This document shows positions 17,480 to 26,697 of a stretch of 64,000 nucleotides of DNA, one piece after another; the first letter of the stretch is position 1; every line of letters begins with the position of its first letter. This DNA comes from Gottschalkiaceae bacterium SANA (GTDB lineage Bacteria > Bacillota > Clostridia > Tissierellales > GPF-1). The stretch covers positions 372,001-436,000 of the forward strand of contig AP028876.1 in the NCBI GenBank assembly GCA_036323355.1. The letters are read 5' to 3'. The notes under the pieces are model-generated. The model did no database searches. It was not told the DNA's origin and worked only from the letters and a program-made list of their open reading frames with translations. A program made the position numbers and the translations under genes.

Positions 17480-17579
17480 GATGAGTAGTCAGCTGTGATA
17501 GAGACAGTGATTCAAAACGATTGAGCTTTGGAGACCCCATCTAATTGAATGAAGGCGTTGTTCTGAGATTGATATGATA

Positions 17580-17630
17580 CCTCCAAAGTAGACATGGTAA
17601 TTAATTAAATTACCATGTCTGCTTTGGAGG
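17580..17630 (+). promoter_or_regulatory. Hairpin sequestering the orfA ribosome site
   Basis: CCTCCAAAGTAGACATGG at 17580 pairs with CCATGTCTGCTTTGGAGG ending at 17630, with one mismatch in a stem of about 22 bp. The GGAGG at 17626-17630 is the Shine-Dalgarno of orfA at 17638. Transcripts entering from outside the element would therefore hide the ribosome site, whereas a transcript starting inside the left arm would not. Confidence 0.6.
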
Positions 17631-17637
17631 TGTTTTT

Positions 17638-18372
17638 ATGAGAAGAAAACCTAAGTTCAGTAAAGAAGTGAAAATAGACGCCTGTGAAAGATATAGTAAT
17701 GGGCATGGAAGTTTTGAAAGTGTTGCAAAGGAAGTAGACTGTAGTCCAGAACAATTCCGGCAATGGTATCTCAAATACCAGATACATGGAGCTTCGGAAT
17801 TTGAAACAAAGAGCACAAATTAAACATATAGCAAAACCTTTAAGCTATTAGTCGTATAGTCTTATATTTCAGGTGAGTATTCATTAGCGGATTTAAGTGC
17901 AAAGCATAAGATTGCATATGGAGTAGTTCGACGGTGGGTGAACAAGTATAATAGTGGTATAGAGTTGAAAACATATGATCCCAAAAGTGAGGTCTATACC
18001 ATGAAATTGAGAAGAACAACTTTTGAAGAACGCCTAGAAATCGTCAACTGGGTGATTGTAAATAACATGAACTACAAGGAAGCTGCCAGCAGATTTCAAA
18101 TCAGATATGCTTTGGTCTATAAATGGACTAAAGATTACGAGAAGAAAGGCGCTAAAGCGCTAAGATACAAGAAACGCGGTCCCAAGGCAAAATCAGCCGT
18201 CGATGAAAGCTCTCTGAGCGAGGTTGAGCGACTTAAATTAGCACTTGAACGAGAATAGGCGTTACGGAAAAGAGCAGAATTCGAGCTGGAAGTTCTAAAA
18301 AAAAGGAAGAATTCGAACAGAAAAGTCACTTTCGAACGTGAGACAAGCAGCAAGTTATCAGACAATCGATAA
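17638..18372 (+). pseudogene. IS3-family orfA with three nonsense codons
   Basis: One continuous frame from ATG 17638 to TAA 18370-18372 is interrupted by TAA at 17821, TAG at 17857 and TAG at 18256. It carries two helix-turn-helix units (FSKEVKIDACERYSNGH and TFEERLEIVNWVIVNNMNYK) and a C-terminal leucine-zipper region (LSEVERLKLALERE and beyond), as expected of a long orfA of the IS3 family. Confidence 0.75.
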
Positions 18373-19180
18373 TTATCGTAATCGAGGCTATTCCGTCTCT
18401 ATGATCTGCGAGGTGTTGAAAGTTGCAAGAAGCGCCTACTACAAGCATAAGAACAGAGTTAAACCGCAGAAGGAAAAGGATGATGAGCAACTATGTGCAT
18501 TAATTCAGGAGTATCACGCTACCTTTGACGGTATTCTCGGATACAGGCGAATGAGCATGTTCATTAATCGTTTAATGATGCATTTAGGGATTTCGGCAAG
18601 AATTCGAAGAAAGAAAGTGAACCGCAAGAGATCAAAGCCGGACTATGTGAAAGAGAATGTTTTGGCAAGAGACTTCCATGTGGGAAAACCGAATGAAAAA
18701 TGGTTAACTGATGTAACGGAGTTCTCCATTCCGAACGACTCAAGAAAACTATATTTGAGTCCAATTATGGATTTGTACGACAATAGTATTATTGAGTATG
18801 AACTTTCACTAAGAAACTCCAACCATTTTGTTTTCAAGATGTTTGATCGAGCCGTGGCCAATAATCCAAGTGCAAAACCGATATTTCACAGCGATCGCGG
18901 TTTTTCTTATACTGGGGCTGTTTTTAAGCGCAAGATTGAGAAGGCAGGAATGACACAAAGTATGTCACGTGTTGGCAAATGCATTGACAATGGACCGATG
19001 GAAGGCTTTTTCGGAACCTTGAAAGCAGAAATGTTCTATGGTAGAAAATTTGATTCCTTGGAAGCTCTCAAGAACAAGATTAAAATGTATATCCAGTTTT
19101 ACAATAATAAAAGATTTCAAAAAAAATTAGGATGCTTGGCTCCGATGGAATATCGGAATCAAACATCCTACTGTGCATAA
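18338..19180 (+). CDS. IS3-family orfB transposase (integrase core), with a short internal deletion
   Basis: The protein has 280 residues. HTH_21 region (SMICEVLKVARSAYYKHKNR), then the rve catalytic core: first Asp in WLTDVTEFSIP, second Asp in FHSDRGFSYTG, and Glu in GPMEGFFGTLKAEM. The usual stretch between MSMFINRL and LMMHLGISARIRRKK is about 12-15 residues shorter than in related transposases, suggesting a small deletion. In active elements orfB is made by frameshifting from orfA. With orfA broken, this copy is probably immobile although its DDE triad is complete. Confidence 0.8.
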   Translation: MRQAASYQTIDNYRNRGYSVSMICEVLKVARSAYYKHKNRVKPQKEKDDEQLCALIQEYHATFDGILGYRRMSMFINRLMMHLGISARIRRKKVNRKRSKPDYVKENVLARDFHVGKPNEKWLTDVTEFSIPNDSRKLYLSPIMDLYDNSIIEYELSLRNSNHFVFKMFDRAVANNPSAKPIFHSDRGFSYTGAVFKRKIEKAGMTQSMSRVGKCIDNGPMEGFFGTLKAEMFYGRKFDSLEALKNKIKMYIQFYNNKRFQKKLGCLAPMEYRNQTSYCA

Positions 19181-19222
19181 TTTTAATTAAATGGCCTGTC
19201 TACTTGACAGGGGGCAGTTCAG

Positions 19223-19474
19223 AATGCCGCGGAGTACTACTATTCAACAAATGATGGGAAATGGTACTCATGCGAAAGAGATGAGTTTGTTGACTCAAAG
19301 GTAATTCAAGATGCGTTAATGAGGGTGGCCGAGCGTCGAATGGCAATCATGTATCATCGGACTGGAATCAAAAGATATCGCAAAAGTTATAAGAGCCGGT
19401 GCTATAATTCGATAATCGAAGAAGCTTTAAAGAAAATGGGAGAAGAGATAAGCGGATTGAAAATGAATAATTAA
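19223..19474 (+). pseudogene. C-terminal remnant of a gene cut by the IS3 element
   Basis: The frame entering from the IS right end reads AAEYYYSTNDGKWYSCERDE and continues through QDALMRVAERRMAIMYH to TAA 19472-19474. It has good protein character, including a basic patch RTGIKRYRKSYKSR, but no start. The 5' part is not visible left of the IS. I do not recognise the family. Confidence 0.5.
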
Positions 19475-19609
19475 AAAACAAAAGACCTTGGCGAATTGAA
19501 CTAAAACCTAGAAAGTAGACACTTAAAAAAAGTGATCTTCTCTTCTAAGTTTTTCTTGTTTGATAACCTAAGAAGAATTAAAATACAGATATATGAGAGG
19601 AGGACAAAT

Positions 19610-19834
19610 ATGTCAGATTTTAAGTATGAAATAGTTGAACATGTGGTTGTATTATCTGAAAAGGGAGATTGGACGAAAGAATTGAATATTGTCAGTTGGA
19701 ATGGACGCCCTGGGAAATATGACTTACGAGATTGGAACCATGAAGAAGGGAAAATGAGAAAAGGGATAACGATTACGAATGAGGAACTTGAGAAGCTTCG
19801 TGATACCTTGAACGCATTGGAGCTCAATAAATAA
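19610..19834 (+). CDS. YdbC/PC4-family single-stranded nucleic-acid-binding protein
   Basis: The protein has 74 residues. The start at 19610 follows GAGGAGG; the longer frame upstream lacks a ribosome site. The pattern DFKYEIVEHVVVLSEKGDWT, ELNIVSWNGRPGKYDLRDWN and KGITITNEELEKLRDTL matches bacterial homologues of the transcription coactivator PC4, such as YdbC of Lactococcus, which bind single-stranded DNA as dimers. Its position at the right edge of the mobile-element island suggests it belongs to the stable chromosome. Cellular role not established. Confidence 0.8.
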   Translation: MSDFKYEIVEHVVVLSEKGDWTKELNIVSWNGRPGKYDLRDWNHEEGKMRKGITITNEELEKLRDTLNALELNK

Positions 19835-19965
19835 AAATTGCAATCTTATGTATAAGCACGATTGTATGAATTGTGAACGTGGGTGATGATGTAATCGCCC
19901 GCGTTTTGTTATAGAATAAATAAGTGAATATGAAAAGTTCGAAAGGCAAACAAGAGGAGATTTTA

Positions 19966-20670
19966 ATGAAAAACTCAGAAGTGTTTTTATCGACATATCA
20001 AGAGATAGAAGAATATTTCCAACGGGAGTTGGATTCGAGCCATCATCTACGCTTTTACGAGATGGTGAATCGGATGAAAAAAAAGAGCGCAGCTGTACGT
20101 CGTTATGAATTTGATCTTCGGGAATATGCAGATCTGCGTAACGCTATAACCCATGGGAATATGGGGGAGGATGTGGCGATTGCTGAACCCCATGACAAGG
20201 TCGTAGAAGACTTGCAGAAAATTCGGGATCAGATTGTGGCTCCGCCTGTCATCACAAAGATTGTTACCCATGATGTAAAGACCATTGATGGATCAATGAG
20301 ATTCTCCGATGCACTGGGTCTAATGAAAGAGCATGGCTATGGGCAACTTCCTGTATATGAAGAAGAACAATATCAGGGAATTTTCAATGGTGAAATTGTC
20401 ATGCGCTGGTTGCGGTCTAATCATAAGCGAGAGGTGTTGAAGATGAATCAAGTTACAGTCAATGAAATCATTGATAGTGATTCAGCACAAAGTCATCAAG
20501 TAATATTTAAACCACGCGCAGCTTCCGTACTCGATATTCAAGAAACGGTAGAGCGATATACGGACAAGCAATATCGCTTGCAGGCTATTATTATCACCGA
20601 GAATGGCAAGCCGACTGAGAAACCATTAACGATTATTACCTCGGCAGATTTGCCATTGATTTTTGAGTAA
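19966..20670 (+). CDS. CBS-domain protein with an N-terminal HEPN-like helical part
   Basis: The protein has 234 residues. The start at 19966 follows AGAGGAG. The N-terminal about 85 residues are helical and contain REYADLRNAITHGN, a motif seen in HEPN-like and Abi-associated domains. Residues from about 100 form a CBS pair: ITKIVTHDVKTIDGSMRFSD and LGLMKEHGYGQLPVYEEE in the first, a more divergent second half from about residue 165. CBS domains bind adenine nucleotides and regulate attached domains. The HEPN assignment is tentative; an intact RxxxxxH catalytic motif was not identified. It is a single gene followed by a terminator. Confidence 0.65.
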   Translation: MKNSEVFLSTYQEIEEYFQRELDSSHHLRFYEMVNRMKKKSAAVRRYEFDLREYADLRNAITHGNMGEDVAIAEPHDKVVEDLQKIRDQIVAPPVITKIVTHDVKTIDGSMRFSDALGLMKEHGYGQLPVYEEEQYQGIFNGEIVMRWLRSNHKREVLKMNQVTVNEIIDSDSAQSHQVIFKPRAASVLDIQETVERYTDKQYRLQAIIITENGKPTEKPLTIITSADLPLIFE

Positions 20671-20683
20671 ATCGACAAGAGAC

Positions 20684-20710
20684 AGGACCCTTTGTAAGGG
20701 TTCTTTTTTT
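20684..20710 (+). terminator. Terminator after the CBS-domain gene
   Basis: GACCCTT pairs with AAGGGTTC across a 3-base loop, followed by a run of T, immediately downstream of the stop. Confidence 0.8.
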
Positions 20711-20933
20711 GTGATAAGCCATTCGAATATATGTGTATTCAAGCTACCTTGATGATTTTATCGTATTTTTTAGGATTGTGGAGAAACAAAAGTTTTTTTA
20801 AGTGAGAACGAGTTTTAATAGCGTGAATATTGGGAATAGAATATAATGGAATCAAAACAATCTGCTAATAAATAACATTGCTGAGAACGAAAGACTAAAG
20901 AACGGTTTAGCAGTCTGGAGGGAGATGTAAGAG

Positions 20934-21758
20934 ATGGAAAGAATCAAAGACTACTTCAAAGTACATTTCGATAAAGATCTTTCTTGTTATCAGGAAGAAT
21001 TCTTGAAACGATCCATTGAGAAAAGAATGGCTGAAAATGGTATTGATAATGAGGCTTTATATGCAGCTAAGCTTGAGAACAATCAAGAAGAAGCAGAATG
21101 TTTTTTGTCTGCATTAAGTGTTTATTACTCAGAATTCTTTAGAGAACCCTTTGCTTTTTGGTATCTTGAAAAACATATTATTCCCGAGATTATGCGAAAG
21201 AAAAAACAAGGGCAGGAAATACGAATATGGTCGGTTGGATGTTCTATTGGACAGGAGCCATATTCAATTGCGATCTTGTTGAATGAAATGATACAAAGAA
21301 GCAAGATTGATATAAACGTAAGAATATTTGCTTCTGATATTTCAGGAACCTTGCTTGAGCGGGGAAGACTAGGCAATTATAGTCGACTGGAAATGAAACA
21401 GTTAAAGCTAGAATATCTTGATAAATATTTTACTGAAAGTGGGGATCACTATGAAGTGAGTCCATCAATCAAAAATCAAGTGACTTTTCTTGCTTATGAT
21501 ATTTTAGATGCGAATACAATCTGCCCAGCTGAAAGTATCTTTGGTGAATTTGATATTATCTTTTGTCGTAATCTGATGATCTATTATCATGCTGATTATC
21601 AAAAAATGATTTTAAATAAGCTCGAACGATCTTTGGTATCAGGTGGTTATTTAATTACTGGAGAAGCAGAAAGTGCCTATGCTGAAATGTGGTTGAAGCA
21701 TAAGCCCCTCATGTTGTCAGGAGCAGTGTTTAAATCGGATTTCGATAGGAGGATGTAA
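20934..21758 (+). CDS. CheR-type protein-glutamate O-methyltransferase
   Basis: The protein has 274 residues. An N-terminal helical domain is followed by the SAM-binding domain: SEFFREPFAFWYLE, IRIWSVGCSIGQEPYSIAIL (motif I), VRIFASDISGTLLERGRLG and FDIIFCRNLMIYYH. CheR methylates glutamates in chemoreceptors, but no receptor, CheA or CheB gene is present here. Instead it overlaps functionally with a hybrid kinase starting two bases after its stop. Such CheR proteins outside chemotaxis operons often tune sensor kinases with coiled-coil segments. A small hairpin (GACTAAA...TTTAGCAGTC) precedes the ribosome site GGAGGGAG. Confidence 0.9.
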   Translation: MERIKDYFKVHFDKDLSCYQEEFLKRSIEKRMAENGIDNEALYAAKLENNQEEAECFLSALSVYYSEFFREPFAFWYLEKHIIPEIMRKKKQGQEIRIWSVGCSIGQEPYSIAILLNEMIQRSKIDINVRIFASDISGTLLERGRLGNYSRLEMKQLKLEYLDKYFTESGDHYEVSPSIKNQVTFLAYDILDANTICPAESIFGEFDIIFCRNLMIYYHADYQKMILNKLERSLVSGGYLITGEAESAYAEMWLKHKPLMLSGAVFKSDFDRRM

Positions 21759-21759
21759 G

Positions 21760-24747
21760 GTGAATTTTAATCAGATGAATATTGGAAAACAATTGAAAAT
21801 AGGTTTCTTGATTTTGGCATTGTTAATGGGGTTAATGAGTGTGTTTACCCTTTGGCAAACTTATGAATTGTCAAGGCAAACAGAACTTTTATATGGTCAT
21901 CCTCTTCAAGTAAGACGTGCCCTGGATAATATTAAAATTAATCAACAGAAGATGAGTGTTGCTATTCTGAACATGCAAGTCGCTGACAGCGATGAAAGTT
22001 TGGTCCAAGCGTATGATCTTCTCTTAGGGTACAAGGCAGAGATCCCTAAATATATGGATATTTTAGATGAATTGTACTTGGGGCCAGAGGAAGATATTGT
22101 AAAAATAAATACGTCTTATATTCTTTGGGAAGAAATGGTTTTGCGAAATGCGAGCTTGTTGCTACAAGGAGAACAGGTAAGTGTGAAGGCGAATATGAAG
22201 CCTGGCAGTGAGTATGATTTGCATACAGAAGTTCTTCAAGAATCTTTTGATACTGTGGATATCTTTGCGAAACAAAAAGCAGATTATTTGTATCAAACAT
22301 CGGAACAGAGTCGAAAAGATATTATAGTGACGAATTTTGCACTTTTTGCAACATTTATGATAATTGTTTATGTGTTGTCAAGACGAATCTATAGTAATGT
22401 CCAAGACCCTCTACGTGACTTGGTTGGAGTTATTAAAGAAGTCGATAGTGGAAATTTATCGGAGCGCAGTTCGATTTCGTTGAATAATGAGTTTGGTGAA
22501 TTGGCAACAGGATTAAATGGGATGTTAATCAGCATAGAGAATAATGTGAAGCTGAACGAAAAAAGCGCTTCACTTTCTGAAATTATGTTAGCTGATGATC
22601 ATATTGAAATCTTTTTTGAGAGCCTGTTATCGGGCTTGTTAAATAATACAAATGGTCAGTTAGGAGGCGTCTATCTTCTTGATGAGGCAGAAAGCACCTA
22701 TGAGTTATTTGTCTCCATTGGTATGGATAAGAATAAAAGGATCGCCTTTGATCGAGCAAGTCTAGAAGGAGAGCTGGGTCTTGCAATGGGTAGTCGTAAG
22801 ATTCAGGTGTTGAAACAAGTATCTGAAAGTACTCGTTTTGTATATCCCGCAGCCATGGGGAATTTGCTTCCGAAAGAGCTAATTACAATTCCAATTATGA
22901 ATCAAGACCGCATTATTGCTTTTATTACTTTAGGGAGCGTAGTTGGATTTAGTGAATTGACATTGGTACATTTAGAAGAAGAACGAACAGTGATGAGTAC
23001 ACGGATACAAAGTGTGATTGATATACAACAGAAAAAGATGAATAAAGAAAAATTAGAAATGCAAAATACGGAGTTAGAAGCCCAGAAAGCTGAACTGGAT
23101 GCGCTGAGTACAGAATTAAAAGAACAAAATCACGAGCTGGAACAGCAAAAGGAAGAATTGAGTGAGGCAAATCGATTGAAGACGAATTTTCTTTCAAATA
23201 TGAGCCATGAGCTTCGTACGCCATTGAATTCAGTGATTGCCTTGTCAGGTGTTCTAGAGCGGCGCTTAAGAACCAAAATATCCGAAGAAGAAAGTAGTTA
23301 TTTAGAAGTGATTGGGCGAAGCGGGAAGAACCTTTTGGAAATGATTAATGAAATATTGGATATTTCAAGAATTGAGTCTGGACGAGAAGAACTTGATCTC
23401 TATCAGTTTGATCTCAATGACTTGGTAGGTGATGTGTTTTCAATGTTGGCTCCTCTTGCTGAAGAGAAAGGAATTGAGCTTAAGTACAGAAATGATGGTC
23501 AAGAAAACCTAATTATGAGCGATGAGAAAAAAATTCGCCATATTATTCAAAACCTTTTGAGTAACGCAGTAAAGTTTACCGATCAAGGATCTGTTGAAAT
23601 AGCGATTGAGATTGATTCGGACCAAGTGAAATTTACAGTTACAGACACAGGAATTGGAATCTTGGAGGAAAATAAGGATAGTATTTTCGAAGAATTTCGT
23701 CAGGCTGATAGCAGTACGACCAGAATGTATGGTGGTACCGGTTTGGGCCTTGCGATCGTAAAAAAATATACAGAGTTCTTAAAAGGCACAATCTCGGTTG
23801 ATAGCAATTATGGAGAAGGTTCAATCTTTACAGTTATAATTCCACAACTTCATTTACCGGATGAAGGGGTGAGTCAAATCATCAAGAAAAGGTATGACTC
23901 TACTTTCGAGTTTTCTTCTGCAGTTTTGTCGAATACGAAAGTGGTACAAAATGACGGGCGTTTAGACCACTTGCTCATCGTTGAAGACAGTGAACCTGCG
24001 GTTATTCAACTACGAGATGTTTTCGAGGAAGAAGGGTACAGGGTGACCGTTGCACGAAACGGATATGAGGCCATTCAGATGATTGCAGAAAGTCAACCTG
24101 ATGGGATTATTCTTGATTTGATGATGCCAAAAATTGATGGATTTACGGTATTGCAAACGATACGGGAAAGTGAACTTACAGCGAAGATTCCGGTATTGGT
24201 CTTATCGGCTAAGCATATTACAAAAGATGAGTTGAGTCAGTTGAAACATAATCATGTTTACCAATTGATTCAAAAAGGAAATATTAACCTCACTAAGCTA
24301 AAGTATGCTGTATCGACAATGATTCATCCCATTGAACCGCCATCAGAACCGATTCAAAAAGTAGTGTTCGATCAAGCGAAGAAACCAGTGGTTCTTGTTG
24401 TTGAGGATAATCCAGATAATATGCTTACGGCACGTGCCGTGCTGAGCGATCAGTTTATTGTGATTGAGGCTGAAGATGGTGAGACCGCGGTTCGAATGGC
24501 TGCAGACCATATACCGGATATTATTTTAATGGACAATGCGCTTCCCGGTATGGATGGTGTGGAAGCCTTTAAAGAAATACGAAAGAAAAGTGAGCTTGCT
24601 CATATTCCGGTGATTGCATTAACGGCGAGTGCATTGACAACGGATCGTGAAATTTTTCTAGCATATGGATTTGATGCTTTTATTTCAAAGCCAATTATTG
24701 AAGAGGAATTAGTAAAAGCCATAAAAGGGGTTTTATATGGATTCTAA
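21760..24747 (+). CDS. Membrane hybrid histidine kinase with GAF and two receiver domains
   Basis: The protein has 995 residues with a GTG start behind AGGAGG. Order: membrane helix at about 12-32, an extracellular four-helix-type sensor, second helix at about 188-207, HAMP, GAF-like domain (about 275-425), long coiled coil (430-475), HisKA with phospho-acceptor His483 in NMSHELRTPLNS, an ATPase domain with GTGLGLAIVK, then receiver 1 (Asp786 in GIILDLMMPK) and receiver 2 (Asp925 in IILMDNALPG). The coiled coil rich in Glu and Gln (EAQKAELDALSTELKEQN) is a plausible partner for the upstream CheR. Its stop overlaps the start of the next gene, a REC-GGDEF-HD-GYP protein that is the likely output. 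Confidence 0.92.
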   Translation: MNFNQMNIGKQLKIGFLILALLMGLMSVFTLWQTYELSRQTELLYGHPLQVRRALDNIKINQQKMSVAILNMQVADSDESLVQAYDLLLGYKAEIPKYMDILDELYLGPEEDIVKINTSYILWEEMVLRNASLLLQGEQVSVKANMKPGSEYDLHTEVLQESFDTVDIFAKQKADYLYQTSEQSRKDIIVTNFALFATFMIIVYVLSRRIYSNVQDPLRDLVGVIKEVDSGNLSERSSISLNNEFGELATGLNGMLISIENNVKLNEKSASLSEIMLADDHIEIFFESLLSGLLNNTNGQLGGVYLLDEAESTYELFVSIGMDKNKRIAFDRASLEGELGLAMGSRKIQVLKQVSESTRFVYPAAMGNLLPKELITIPIMNQDRIIAFITLGSVVGFSELTLVHLEEERTVMSTRIQSVIDIQQKKMNKEKLEMQNTELEAQKAELDALSTELKEQNHELEQQKEELSEANRLKTNFLSNMSHELRTPLNSVIALSGVLERRLRTKISEEESSYLEVIGRSGKNLLEMINEILDISRIESGREELDLYQFDLNDLVGDVFSMLAPLAEEKGIELKYRNDGQENLIMSDEKKIRHIIQNLLSNAVKFTDQGSVEIAIEIDSDQVKFTVTDTGIGILEENKDSIFEEFRQADSSTTRMYGGTGLGLAIVKKYTEFLKGTISVDSNYGEGSIFTVIIPQLHLPDEGVSQIIKKRYDSTFEFSSAVLSNTKVVQNDGRLDHLLIVEDSEPAVIQLRDVFEEEGYRVTVARNGYEAIQMIAESQPDGIILDLMMPKIDGFTVLQTIRESELTAKIPVLVLSAKHITKDELSQLKHNHVYQLIQKGNINLTKLKYAVSTMIHPIEPPSEPIQKVVFDQAKKPVVLVVEDNPDNMLTARAVLSDQFIVIEAEDGETAVRMAADHIPDIILMDNALPGMDGVEAFKEIRKKSELAHIPVIALTASALTTDREIFLAYGFDAFISKPIIEEELVKAIKGVLYGF

Positions 24748-26632
24748 ATATCGATTTTTAATTATTGATGATGTAGAGGATAATTTAATTACGTTGAAGG
24801 CATTGATTTTGGAAGTATTTCCGTATGCTATTGTAAGTGTAACGCAAAGTGGTAAGAGAGGGATTGAGCTGGCAAGAGAAATGGAGCCCGATGTTATTTT
24901 ATTGGATATTTTAATGCCTAAGATGGATGGATTTGAAGTTTGCAAACGGATTAAGGCAGATCCTTTATCTGTCGGAATTCCCATTCTTTTTATCACAGCA
25001 TTGAAAAGTGACAAAAAAAATCGGATGAGAGCCCTTCATAGTGGTGGGGAGGCCTTTTTAACAAAGCCCGTTGATGAAGTTGAACTTTATGTTCAACTGC
25101 GAAGCATGCTTAAAATACGCGAAAAAAATAAAAGTGATAAAGAAAAGACAGAGAAGTTGAATGAACTTGTATTGAAAAGAACCGTAGAACTTGAAGAGCA
25201 TAAGGAAAAGTATAAAAGCCTTTTGGAAGATCTGCCAGCGTTAATCTGTGAGTATCAGCCAGATTCTACCTTAACTTATGTCAATCAATCGTATTGTGAC
25301 TACCACAATCGGACCAGCGAGGAGCTAATTGGCACAAAGTTTTTGAACTTATTAACAGAGAGACACAGAGAGAAGATTAAAAGAAGCTTTATGATTCTTT
25401 CACCAGATACGCCATTAAATATATCGATGGAACAAGATCAGGTAAATGGTGAGATGGTTTGGCTCGAATGGAGAAATCGAGCGATATTTGACAATGAAGG
25501 TCAGATTATGCAATTTTATTCAATTGGAGTAGATGTGACACAGCGAAAAAAAGCAGAGCAAAATCTGGTTTTTCTCAGCTATCACGATCATCTCACTGGT
25601 CTTTACAATCGACGTTTTTTTGAAGAAGAGTTAAAACGATTAGACCAAGCTCGAAACTTACCATTAACGATTGTTATGGCTGATGTGAATGGGTTAAAAA
25701 TTGTGAATGATTCTTTTGGTCATGCTGCAGGAGATCAATTATTGGAAAGAGTCGCTGATGCAATGAGAATTGGTTTTCGAGCAGACGATATTATTGCAAG
25801 AATCGGTGGAGATGAGTTTGCTATGATTCTGTCAAAAACAGATATGGAGGCGGCGAATCAAATCATAAATAGAGCAAAAGATAAGATGAAAGTGCTTTCA
25901 AAAGGGAATATATTACAATCTGTATCATTTGGCTTTCATACAAAAATCCATACTGACGAAAATATTAACGAAGTCTTTGCTCAGGCAGAAAACTTCATGT
26001 ATCGCCATAAAATATATGAAAGTGCAAGTATGAGAAGCAAGGTTGTTGAACTGGTCATGAGTAGTTTATTTGAGAAAAGCCAAAGAGAGATGAGTCATTC
26101 TAGACGAGTTGGTGAGATTGCGGCTTCTATTGCCAAAGAAATGGATTTTTCTGAAGAACACATAATGGAAATTCGAACAGCTGGGTGTATTCATGACATT
26201 GGCAAAATCGGCGTACAAGAGAAAATTTTAAATAAAGATGGAAAGCTTACAAAGGATGAGTGGGGGGAAATTAAAAAACATCCAGAAGCGGGTCGTCGAA
26301 TTCTTTCCTCGATTGACGACTTTAAAATTATTGCTGAGTATATTCAAGCTCATCACGAAAGATGGGATGGAAAAGGGTACCCCGATGGAATTTTTGGCAA
26401 TGAAATTCCGGTAGAAGCAAGAATTATATCGGTTGCTGATGCCTATGATGCAATGACATCAGAACGATCATATCGAGAGCCAATGGAAAGAGAGGTTGCT
26501 GTAGAGGAGATTATGAAGAATTCTGGCAGTCAATTTGACCCCTCGGTTGTGGATGCATTTTTAGCAATAGAAATGCCGGATGACTGGAATGTACAGCAAA
26601 CTGATGAGGCCTTTTTTTGTTTTAATGCCTAG
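24737..26632 (+). CDS. Response regulator with PAS, GGDEF and HD-GYP domains (c-di-GMP turnover)
   Basis: The protein has 631 residues and its start overlaps the hybrid kinase by 11 bases. Receiver domain with Asp57 in ILLDILMPKMDG; coiled linker; PAS (about 165-275); diguanylate cyclase with an intact GGDEF at 357-361 and the RADD inhibitory I-site just before; HD-GYP phosphodiesterase with His486-Asp487 in IHDIGKIG and GYP at 547-549. It can in principle both make and break c-di-GMP, with phosphorylation choosing the direction. It is a close paralogue of the gene at 46727, with catalytic motifs at identical residue numbers. Confidence 0.93.
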   Translation: MDSKYRFLIIDDVEDNLITLKALILEVFPYAIVSVTQSGKRGIELAREMEPDVILLDILMPKMDGFEVCKRIKADPLSVGIPILFITALKSDKKNRMRALHSGGEAFLTKPVDEVELYVQLRSMLKIREKNKSDKEKTEKLNELVLKRTVELEEHKEKYKSLLEDLPALICEYQPDSTLTYVNQSYCDYHNRTSEELIGTKFLNLLTERHREKIKRSFMILSPDTPLNISMEQDQVNGEMVWLEWRNRAIFDNEGQIMQFYSIGVDVTQRKKAEQNLVFLSYHDHLTGLYNRRFFEEELKRLDQARNLPLTIVMADVNGLKIVNDSFGHAAGDQLLERVADAMRIGFRADDIIARIGGDEFAMILSKTDMEAANQIINRAKDKMKVLSKGNILQSVSFGFHTKIHTDENINEVFAQAENFMYRHKIYESASMRSKVVELVMSSLFEKSQREMSHSRRVGEIAASIAKEMDFSEEHIMEIRTAGCIHDIGKIGVQEKILNKDGKLTKDEWGEIKKHPEAGRRILSSIDDFKIIAEYIQAHHERWDGKGYPDGIFGNEIPVEARIISVADAYDAMTSERSYREPMEREVAVEEIMKNSGSQFDPSVVDAFLAIEMPDDWNVQQTDEAFFCFNA

Positions 26633-26697
26633 TGCAGGAATAAAGCAAACGTTAGTTAAATATTTTTTTTTTCGATTCTATGAATTAGGAGTAAAGT

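Larger units (their letters stand above)
17570..19221 (+). mobile_element. IS3-family insertion sequence, probably inactive
   Basis: The ends are imperfect inverted repeats: TGATATGATACC...AAGTAGACA on the left and, complemented, TGAACTGCCCCC...AAGTAGACA on the right. It contains orfA with three stops and a long orfB. The right junction cuts into a gene whose C-terminal part survives at 19223-19474. I see no clear 3-4 bp target duplication, so the exact boundaries may be off by a few bases. Confidence 0.8.
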
